5,587 bases of DNA from Firmicutes bacterium UBA5420 (lineage in GTDB: Bacteria > Bacillota > Limnochordia > Darwinibacteriales > Darwinibacteriaceae), in the NCBI GenBank assembly GCA_002409455.1, contig DHNI01000018.1, positions 12,073 to 17,659 on the forward strand, read 5' to 3'. Position 1 is the first letter of the stretch, and each line of letters opens with the position of its first letter. The translations under genes were made by a program, and so were the position numbers. Below the pieces are notes generated by a model. The model was not told the DNA's origin. It made no database searches and was given only the letters and a program-made list of their open reading frames with translations. Below, one piece after another: positions 1 through 5,587 of the stretch.

Positions 1-459
1 AATGGGCCTGAAAATGTCATCCCATCACAGGAAAGAATGAAAGGCTACAAACAGGCACTAAAGGAGCATGGTATTCCCTTTGACCCTGAACTTGTAAAAA
101 ATGGCCAATGGGAAGATCCCCTAAGTGGATACCTAGCCACAAAGAGATTTTTGGCGTCACAGAATCCGCCAACCGCAATTTTCGCAGCTAATGATATTAT
201 GGCGGCTGGTGTCATTGACGCCGTCCACGATCTTGGCTTGAAGGTGCCAGAAGACGTATCGGTTCTAGGGTACGATGATCGAGATATGGCCCGTTTTCTA
301 AGGCCAGCTTTGACCACCGTCCGCTTACCCATGGCTGAGATTGGATCCACTGCAGCAAAGATGCTCATCGACTGTTTGGAACATGGCGATTCGTTGATGG
401 ATTCTGTCTATGTACCTTGTCAACTTATCGTTCGCGAGTCATGTGGCACAATCAAATGA
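1..459 (+). CDS. LacI/GalR-type sugar-responsive transcriptional regulator, C-terminal part (5' truncated)
   Basis: This reading frame is open from the first base and ends at TGA 457-459, giving 152 residues of a protein that is probably about 330-370 residues long when complete. What remains is the second half of a periplasmic-binding-protein-like effector domain. The signatures are QERMKGYKQAL near the start, PPTAIFAANDIMAAGVIDAV in the middle, the LKVPEDVSVLGYDD strand-turn, the RPALTTVRLPMAEIG segment and a final VRES motif. In this family the domain binds a sugar or sugar phosphate and controls DNA binding by an N-terminal helix-turn-helix, which lies outside the window. The gene ends 24 bases before the GH127 gene, so it is probably co-transcribed with, and controls, the arabinoside genes (inference). 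The same type of effector domain also occurs in AraR, which has a GntR-type DNA-binding head, so LacI versus AraR cannot be settled here. The effector is unknown; L-arabinose is a guess from context. Confidence 0.92.
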   Translation, partial: NGPENVIPSQERMKGYKQALKEHGIPFDPELVKNGQWEDPLSGYLATKRFLASQNPPTAIFAANDIMAAGVIDAVHDLGLKVPEDVSVLGYDDRDMARFLRPALTTVRLPMAEIGSTAAKMLIDCLEHGDSLMDSVYVPCQLIVRESCGTIK

Positions 460-466
460 ATAACTC

Positions 467-476
467 AAGGGGGAGG
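467..476 (+). promoter_or_regulatory. Ribosome binding site of the GH127 gene
   Basis: AAGGGGGAGG lies 7 bases before the GTG at 484. This supports GTG 484 as the start over the in-frame GTG at 490, which would be 13 bases away. The 24-base gap after the regulator gene is otherwise too short for a separate promoter. Confidence 0.8.
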
Positions 477-483
477 AAAAAGT

Positions 484-2397
484 GTGGCTGTGAATAGAAC
501 AGTACTCAGGGCAGGTCTTCTTGCCGAAGGTGCAAAAGTAGTTAGGGAAAAGATGATCCCCTACCAGTGGGATGCGCTAAATGATCGAGTTCCCGGTGCG
601 GAGCCAAGTCATGCAATCGAGAACCTACGCATTGCGGCAGGTGAAAAAAGTGGGAAGTACCGAGGAATGGTCTTCCAAGACAGTGATGTTGCAAAATGGT
701 TAGAAGCGGTAGCGTATCGACTTGCCAGCCATCCTGACGCCGAGTGGGAAGAAAAGGCAGATAGCGTTATTGATTTGGTGGCCCGCGCCCAACAACCAGA
801 CGGGTATCTAAACTCTTATTATACGATCGTTGAACCAGGCCAGCGTTGGACAAATTTGGCCGAGAATCATGAACTCTACTGCGCGGGACATTTCATTGAA
901 GCTGCTGTTGCCTATTATGAAGCAACGGGCAAGGATAAGCTTCTAAACGTTGTCTGCAAACTTGCAGATCACATTGATTCTGTCTTCGGCCCCGAGCCGG
1001 GCAAGAAAAAGGGATACCCAGGGCACGAAGAGATCGAACTAGCTTTGCTCAGGTTGTATCGTGTTGCCCGTGACAAGCGGTATTTGAACTTGGCACGCTA
1101 TTTTGTGGAGGAACGTGGCCAGAAGCCCCATTATTTCGAGATTGAAGCAAAGCAGCGCGGAGAAGACGTTTTTCTCCATTGGGGCAAGTGGGCGTCTCAG
1201 TATAGTCAGTCGCATGTTTCACTCCGCAAGCAGGCAACGGCTGAGGGCCATTCTGTCCGGGCCATGTATTTGTTTATTGCAGCAGCTGATTTGGCCTTAG
1301 AGACGGGTGACGAAGAGCTCCTTAAGGTGTGTGAGACCCTCTGGGATAACACCGCCAACCATCGTATGTACGTAACGGGTGGAATTGGGTCACAAGAATA
1401 TGGTGAAGGGTTTACCGTTGACTATGATCTGCCGAGTGATACAGCCTATGCTGAGACCTGCGCTGCGATCGGTTTGTTCCTGTGGGGTTGGCGGATGCTG
1501 AAGATAAATCCAGACAGAAAGTATACTGATGTTATGGAACGGGCTTTATACAACGGCATCATAAGTGGCATGTCTTTAGAGGGTGACCGGTTCTTTTATG
1601 TGAATCCTCTGGAGGTGTCTCCAGAACTAAGTAAGGTAAGGCGCGATCATAGGCACGTTGCCTCAACTCGCCAAGACTGGTTTGGCTGTGCCTGCTGCCC
1701 GCCGAACTTAGCTAGATTATTAGCTTCCATTAACCGTTACATCTACAGCTATAGCGAGGGGGGATTATACGTCCATTTATTCGCCGATAGCAAAGTAGAG
1801 TTTGTTGTGGGTCAAACTGAAGTTGAGTTGAGCCAAGAGACCGACTACCCCTGGGATGAACGGGTGCGCATAACATTCACTATGGAAAGGGACTGCAATT
1901 TTGGCGTGCATGTCCGCATTCCAGGCTGGTGTTCAAATCCAGAAATACAGGTAAATGGGAACGTAGTTGAAGCCTCAACACCATCGAACGGCTACGTGAT
2001 TCTAAAAAGGAAATGGCGGCATGGTGATCAGCTCCAGCTTAAGCTACCCATGCCTGTAGAAATGGTGTATGCCCATCCCAAAGTGCGGGAAACCATAGGA
2101 TGCGTGGCATTGCAAAGAGGCCCTGTGGTGTATTGTTTGGAGGAAGTGGACAATGGATCGAATCTACCAGCTCTTAGTCTTGGTGGAAATCCGAAATTTC
2201 GTATTGAGACAGACCCAGACCTGCATGTTCCTGTGATCATGACCAAGGGATATCGCCTGCAAGAAAGCGGGGATGAGCTCTATACAACACAGGTACCACG
2301 AACCATTGCAACCGAAATCAAGGCGGTTCCTTATTACAGTTGGGATAATCGTGAACCCGGAGAGATGCTTGTATGGATTAGGAGGCGAGAACGATGA
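484..2397 (+). CDS. GH127 beta-L-arabinofuranosidase-like glycoside hydrolase (former DUF1680)
   Basis: This 637-residue protein is close to the length of Bifidobacterium longum HypBA1 (about 658), the GH127 prototype that releases beta-linked L-arabinofuranose using a zinc-bound cysteine nucleophile. Visible signatures are MIPYQWDALND (24-34), the GMVFQDSDVAKWLEA stretch (from about 61), GHFIEA with H136, GHEEIELALLRLYRVA with H181, EGHSVRAMYL with H256, and GGIGSQEYGE with E308. The zinc site is complete: E324 and C326 in YAETCA, and C402, C404 and C405 in CACCPPN. These line up with HypBA1 E322 (acid/base), E338, C340, C417 (nucleophile) and C418 at a nearly constant offset. The N-terminal two thirds should form the (alpha/alpha)6 barrel, followed by beta-sandwich domains. 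There is no signal peptide, so the enzyme is probably cytoplasmic. The GTG start is fixed by a strong ribosome binding site. Its stop overlaps the GH51 start. Substrate is uncertain, since GH127 members also act on other sugars; the arabinose context favours arabinofuranosidase. Confidence 0.95.
   Translation: MAVNRTVLRAGLLAEGAKVVREKMIPYQWDALNDRVPGAEPSHAIENLRIAAGEKSGKYRGMVFQDSDVAKWLEAVAYRLASHPDAEWEEKADSVIDLVARAQQPDGYLNSYYTIVEPGQRWTNLAENHELYCAGHFIEAAVAYYEATGKDKLLNVVCKLADHIDSVFGPEPGKKKGYPGHEEIELALLRLYRVARDKRYLNLARYFVEERGQKPHYFEIEAKQRGEDVFLHWGKWASQYSQSHVSLRKQATAEGHSVRAMYLFIAAADLALETGDEELLKVCETLWDNTANHRMYVTGGIGSQEYGEGFTVDYDLPSDTAYAETCAAIGLFLWGWRMLKINPDRKYTDVMERALYNGIISGMSLEGDRFFYVNPLEVSPELSKVRRDHRHVASTRQDWFGCACCPPNLARLLASINRYIYSYSEGGLYVHLFADSKVEFVVGQTEVELSQETDYPWDERVRITFTMERDCNFGVHVRIPGWCSNPEIQVNGNVVEASTPSNGYVILKRKWRHGDQLQLKLPMPVEMVYAHPKVRETIGCVALQRGPVVYCLEEVDNGSNLPALSLGGNPKFRIETDPDLHVPVIMTKGYRLQESGDELYTTQVPRTIATEIKAVPYYSWDNREPGEMLVWIRRRER
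2380..2385 (+). promoter_or_regulatory. Ribosome binding site of the GH51 gene, inside the GH127 coding end
   Basis: A perfect AGGAGG sits 8 bases before ATG 2394, within the last codons of the GH127 gene. It picks ATG 2394 over the in-frame ATG at 2418. With the ATGA overlap of stop and start, it points to translational coupling of the two glycosidases. Confidence 0.85.
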
Positions 2398-3914
2398 CGC
2401 ATACGCGTAAAGCAAAGATGATTTTAGAGAAAGACTATCGCATTAGTGAAGTAGATCCTCGTGTATATGGATCTTTTGTGGAGCACCTGGGACGTGCAGT
2501 CTATGGCGGAATCTACGAACCAGATCACAACACCGCAGATAGACATGGCTTTAGGGAAGATGTAGCATCCCTGGTGAAAGAATTGCGAGTACCCATCGTT
2601 CGTTATCCAGGAGGGAATTTCGTGTCTGGTTATAACTGGGAAGACGGTGTAGGGCCCAAAGACAAACGTCCGCACCGCACTGAGCTCGCCTGGCGAACGA
2701 TTGAGACGAATGAGGTTGGCCTAAATGAGTTTGCCGACTGGGCTAAAAAGGTCAACACTGATGTAATGATGGCCATAAATCTAGGCTCTCGTGGTGTTGA
2801 TGCGGCACGAAATCTGATTGAGTATTGCAATCACCCTGGTGGTTCTTACTACAGTGATCTAAGGATTTCCCACGGCTATGCAGATCCCCATAACTACAAG
2901 CTTTGGTGTTTGGGAAACGAGATGGATGGGCCCTGGCAAATTGGAGCAAAAACGGCTTACGAATATGGCCGCCTGGCCCAAGAGAGCGCCAAGGTCATGA
3001 GAGGAATCGATCCAGACATAGAGCTTGTGGTCTGTGGTAGTTCGAATCGGGCTATGCCTACCTTTGCTGAGTGGGAGGCTACAGTGCTCGATCTTACCTA
3101 TCATGATGTGGACTATATTTCGCTTCATACCTACTACGGCAACAGAGATAATGATACAGCAAATTTCTTAGCCCGTTCCTTGGATATGGATCAGTTCATT
3201 GATTCTGTCATTGCCATTTGTGATTATGTAAAGGCGAAAAAGCGAAGTAACAAAACAATTAACCTGTCTTTTGATGAGTGGAATGTGTGGTTCCATTCTA
3301 ATGAGGCAGATCGTAAGATTGAACCTTGGTCGATTGCTCCCCCGCAGCTCGAGGATGTTTACACCCTCGAAGATGCACTACTAGTAGGCAGTATGCTAAT
3401 TAGCCTTCTACGCCGTGCGGATCGGGTAAAGATTGCTTGTATGGCCCAATTGGTTAATGTGATCTCACCGATTATGACAGAGACTGGTGGCCCGGCTTGG
3501 CGTCAGACAATCTTTTATCCCTTCCTTCATGCTTCGGTATTCGGCCGGGGAGTTGTTTTGCAGCCCATTATACGATCTGACAAATATGATAGTAAGGATT
3601 TTACTGATGTGCCTTACTTAGACTCTATTGCTGTACTTAATGAGGAAAGCGATGAATTAACGGTCTTCGCTGTGAATCGTAATTTAGAAGGTGGGCTTGA
3701 GTTTGACTGCGATCTACGTGGGTTTAATGACTACACGGTTACGGAACATATTGTCTTGACACATGATGATCTGAAAGCGACCAACACCGCAAGGCAACCA
3801 AATAGCGTCATTCCGATTTCCAATGGTGATGCCAGGATCGAGGCTGGGAGCTTGACAGCCGTTCTATCTAAAGCTTCGTGGAATGTGATACGGCTTGCCA
3901 AGCCTAAGGGCTGA
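2394..3914 (+). CDS. abfA: GH51 alpha-L-arabinofuranosidase
   Basis: This 506-residue protein matches the length of cytoplasmic GH51 enzymes such as Geobacillus stearothermophilus AbfA (about 502). These retaining enzymes cleave terminal alpha-L-arabinofuranose from arabinan, arabinoxylan or arabinogalactan oligosaccharides. The (beta/alpha)8 barrel carries the expected residues: E30 in FVEHLGRAVYGG, N75 in YPGGNFVSGYNWEDG, N175 and the acid/base E176 in GNEMDGPWQIG, Y247 in SLHTYYG, the nucleophile E295 in FDEWNVW, and Q352 in MAQLVNVISP. Each sits one position after its counterpart in the Geobacillus enzyme as I recall its numbering. The C-terminal part, from about residue 390, looks like the usual beta-sandwich domain (SIAVLNEESDELTVFAVNRN). 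No signal peptide is seen, so it should act on imported short oligosaccharides. It is coupled to the GH127 gene upstream and followed by araB after 76 bases. The exact linkage preference cannot be read from the sequence. Confidence 0.97.
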   Translation: MTHTRKAKMILEKDYRISEVDPRVYGSFVEHLGRAVYGGIYEPDHNTADRHGFREDVASLVKELRVPIVRYPGGNFVSGYNWEDGVGPKDKRPHRTELAWRTIETNEVGLNEFADWAKKVNTDVMMAINLGSRGVDAARNLIEYCNHPGGSYYSDLRISHGYADPHNYKLWCLGNEMDGPWQIGAKTAYEYGRLAQESAKVMRGIDPDIELVVCGSSNRAMPTFAEWEATVLDLTYHDVDYISLHTYYGNRDNDTANFLARSLDMDQFIDSVIAICDYVKAKKRSNKTINLSFDEWNVWFHSNEADRKIEPWSIAPPQLEDVYTLEDALLVGSMLISLLRRADRVKIACMAQLVNVISPIMTETGGPAWRQTIFYPFLHASVFGRGVVLQPIIRSDKYDSKDFTDVPYLDSIAVLNEESDELTVFAVNRNLEGGLEFDCDLRGFNDYTVTEHIVLTHDDLKATNTARQPNSVIPISNGDARIEAGSLTAVLSKASWNVIRLAKPKG

Positions 3915-3941
3915 GTGTCCAAAATTGATGCAAATGAAGGA

Positions 3942-3970
3942 TTTACACCCAAAAAACGGAATTCTATAGA
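3942..3970 (+). promoter_or_regulatory. Possible sigma-A-type promoter before araB
   Basis: TTTACA (3942-3947, 5 of 6 to TTGACA) and TATAGA (3965-3970, 4 of 6 to TATAAT) are separated by exactly 17 bases. Transcription would begin near 3977, leaving a leader of only about 14 bases that still includes GAGGTG at 3979-3984. It could give araB some expression independent of the glycosidase genes. The match is good but could arise by chance in an AT-rich gap, and readthrough from the upstream genes is also likely because no terminator hairpin is visible between 3915 and 3990. Confidence 0.4.
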
Positions 3971-3978
3971 TACAAGGT

Positions 3979-3984
3979 GAGGTG
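3979..3984 (+). promoter_or_regulatory. Ribosome binding site of araB
   Basis: GAGGTG, within a longer purine-rich stretch AAGGTGAGGTG (3974-3984), lies 6 bases before ATG 3991. It matches the 3' end of 16S rRNA and supports ATG 3991 as the araB start. Confidence 0.75.
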
Positions 3985-3990
3985 TTTTAT

Positions 3991-5587
3991 ATGGGTGATG
4001 GCAAATATGTGATTGGAGTAGATTTTGGCAGCGATTCGGTACGTTCCTTAGTGGTTGATGTAAAGACGGGCGAAGAAGTTGCCAGTCACGTAGCCAGTTA
4101 CAAACGATGGCTAGAAGGACTCTACTCTGATGCGGCGAAAAACCAGTTTCGCCACCATCCTTTAGATTACTTGGAAGGTTTGGAGGAGTGCATCACAGGG
4201 GCTCTAGCCGATTTGCCTCCTTCGATTGGCGAAAATGTGATCGGTATTGGTGTGGATACCACAGGTTCAACACCAGGACCAGTCGATAAAAATGGAACAC
4301 TTCTAGCACTCTTGGATGAGTTTAAGGATAATCCCAACGCCATGTTCATTCTGTGGAAAGACCATACAGCTGTGGGTGAGGCTGCGGAGATTAATGAATT
4401 GGCCAAAACCTGGGGTGGTGAGGATTACACTAAGTATGAAGGTGGGGTCTATTCGTCTGAGTGGTTTTGGGCGAAGATCTTGCATATTCTTAGAATTGAT
4501 GAAAAAGTGCGAGAAGCCGCCTATTCCTGGGTGGAGATCTGTGACTGGATTCCCGGTGTGTTAACTGGAACATCCGAGCCGAAGGTTCTTAAGCGCAGTC
4601 GTTGCGCGGCAGGGCATAAAGCCATGTGGCATCAAGCATGGGGTGGCCTACCCCCTGAAGAATTCTTGACCAAACTTGATCCGCTCCTCGGCGGACTTCG
4701 GGATCGCTTGTATACAGATACATACACATCCGATCAACAGGCCGGTGGCTTGACTGCAGAATGGGCCGAAAAACTCGGTCTACCTGCAGGAATCGCGGTT
4801 GCGGTAGGGGCATTCGATGCCCATATGGGCGCTGTAGGTGGGGGCATTAGCGAACATGCTCTTCTTAAGATTATGGGAACCTCCACCTGCGATGTTATGG
4901 TGGCTTCAAAGGAGGAGATTGGCTCCACTTTGGTCGGAGGGATTTGCGGCCAGGTTGATGGCTCCGTTATTCCCGGAATGATTGGTCTAGAAGCAGGACA
5001 ATCGGCCTTTGGCGATGTCTATGCCTGGTTTAGAGACGTCCTTTTCTGGCCTTTAGAGGTTTTGGGCGCAGAGGTAGGGATCAGCGAGGAAGTTAGAAAA
5101 CGAATGAGGAGCAAGATCTTGATCAAGCTTACCGAGGAAGCGCAAAAGATTGATCCTGCCACAACGACCGTAGTGGCCCTAGATTGGCTCAATGGCAGAC
5201 GCACTCCCTACGCGGATCAAAAGCTTAAGGGTGCCTTGGTTGGTTTGACATTAGGAACCGATGCTCCCCGCATTTTCCGGGCACTAGTGGAAGCAACTGC
5301 CTTTGGTGCTAAAGCAATTGTGGAACGCTTTAGAGATGAAGGCTTGCACATTAATGAGGTGATTGCCCAAGGAGGTATACCAGCCAAGAATCCATTTGTG
5401 ATGCAGGTTACCGCTGATGTTCTGAATATGCCGGTCAAGATCGTTAAATCGGAACAATCGGTGGCCTTGGGGGCGGCGATGTTCGCCGCGGTGGCAGCTG
5501 GCGAATTCGCCACTATCTTTGAAGCACAAGGGGCGATGGAAAGCGGCTATTCTACAGTTTATACGCCAGAACCTGCTAGTGCAAAAC
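3991..5587 (+). CDS. araB: L-ribulokinase AraB, FGGY family (3' truncated)
   Basis: The frame runs from ATG 3991 to the window end with no stop, giving 532 complete codons; E. coli AraB has 566, so roughly the last 30-35 residues are missing. It should phosphorylate L-ribulose with ATP to L-ribulose 5-phosphate in the cytoplasm. FGGY-kinase motifs appear in order: GVDFGSDSVRSLVVD (9-23, phosphate binding), GVDTTGSTPGPVD (87-99), LWKDHTAVGEA, GGVYSSEWFWAKILHI, AAGHKAMWH with K210, AVGAFDAHMGAVGGG with the likely catalytic base D276, IMGTSTCD (294-301), GLEAGQSAFGD with E334, DWLNGRRTP, and AQGGIPAKNP (459-468, nucleotide-binding part). Together these identify ribulokinase rather than xylulokinase or glycerol kinase. 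The GSTP, LWKDHTA and GAFDxHMGAVG motifs follow the E. coli type more than the B. subtilis type. It completes the link from arabinoside hydrolysis to the pentose phosphate pathway. Any gene following it is outside the window. Confidence 0.97.
   Translation, partial: MGDGKYVIGVDFGSDSVRSLVVDVKTGEEVASHVASYKRWLEGLYSDAAKNQFRHHPLDYLEGLEECITGALADLPPSIGENVIGIGVDTTGSTPGPVDKNGTLLALLDEFKDNPNAMFILWKDHTAVGEAAEINELAKTWGGEDYTKYEGGVYSSEWFWAKILHILRIDEKVREAAYSWVEICDWIPGVLTGTSEPKVLKRSRCAAGHKAMWHQAWGGLPPEEFLTKLDPLLGGLRDRLYTDTYTSDQQAGGLTAEWAEKLGLPAGIAVAVGAFDAHMGAVGGGISEHALLKIMGTSTCDVMVASKEEIGSTLVGGICGQVDGSVIPGMIGLEAGQSAFGDVYAWFRDVLFWPLEVLGAEVGISEEVRKRMRSKILIKLTEEAQKIDPATTTVVALDWLNGRRTPYADQKLKGALVGLTLGTDAPRIFRALVEATAFGAKAIVERFRDEGLHINEVIAQGGIPAKNPFVMQVTADVLNMPVKIVKSEQSVALGAAMFAAVAAGEFATIFEAQGAMESGYSTVYTPEPASAK

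Noticed and set aside
45..368. A 107-codon open frame on the minus strand within the regulator gene.
   Set aside because: The plus strand encodes a clear LacI/GalR effector domain; the antisense product has no recognisable motif.
1365..1376. TATGTACGTAAC resembles the core of the B. subtilis AraR operator (TGTACGTA).
   Set aside because: It lies deep in the GH127 coding region, encodes the conserved MYVTGG motif, and the outer bases do not match the operator on either side. Chance similarity is the simplest explanation.
3773..3786. TGAAAGCGACCAAC, a partial match to the catabolite-control cre consensus.
   Set aside because: The right half fails at three fixed positions, and the site is inside the GH51 coding sequence near its end, so it is not convincing as a CcpA site.
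3911..3950. GTGT and ACAC could pair to form a hairpin after the GH51 gene (possible terminator).
   Set aside because: The stem would be only about four pairs with a large loop and no following T run, so it does not qualify as an intrinsic terminator.
3915..3980. A 21-codon GTG-start frame directly after the GH51 stop, preceded by AAGGG and ending inside the araB ribosome binding site; a possible leader peptide.
   Set aside because: The spacing from AAGGG to GTG is only 4 bases, the peptide has no recognisable feature or regulatory codon run, and the frame overlaps the better-supported promoter-like hexamers.
5217..5513. A 98-codon open frame on the minus strand within araB.
   Set aside because: It lies antisense to a strongly conserved kinase region, and its alanine- and serine-rich composition is typical of the reverse complement of coding DNA.

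Overview
The window looks like part of an L-arabinose and arabinofuranoside utilisation operon from a low-to-mid GC bacterium, most likely a Bacillota (Firmicutes) member. The signs are purine-rich Shine-Dalgarno sequences (AAGGGGGAGG, AGGAGG, GAGGTG), GTG as well as ATG starts, tight gene packing, and proteins resembling those of clostridial or bacillar plant-polysaccharide degraders. Species cannot be named from this sequence alone. All supported genes are on the + strand.

Layout: (1) 1-459 is the C-terminal half of a LacI/GalR-type sugar-binding regulator whose DNA-binding end lies outside the window. (2) After a 24-base gap, 484-2397 encodes a GH127 (former DUF1680) beta-L-arabinofuranosidase-like enzyme with its zinc/cysteine catalytic site intact. 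(3) Overlapping it by ATGA, 2394-3914 encodes a GH51 alpha-L-arabinofuranosidase with the recognisable active-site residues in place. (4) A 76-base gap, 3915-3990, holds a plausible sigma-A-like promoter and a ribosome binding site. (5) 3991 to the window end encodes an L-ribulokinase (AraB) cut off shortly before its C-terminus. Unlike the Bacillus subtilis type, its motifs read like the Escherichia coli type.

Proposed working together (inference): arabinose-containing oligosaccharides are imported by a transporter outside the window. The two cytoplasmic glycosidases, neither with a signal peptide, remove beta- and alpha-linked L-arabinofuranose. Freed L-arabinose is isomerised to L-ribulose by an enzyme not in the window, then phosphorylated by AraB. 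The upstream regulator probably senses a sugar from this pathway. AraA (isomerase), AraD (epimerase) and the transporter are not present here.

I see no mobile element, CRISPR array, RNA gene or clearly novel system. The points worth a second look are the pairing of GH127 with GH51 and araB, the E. coli-like AraB, the unresolved identity of the truncated regulator, and the short gap before araB.
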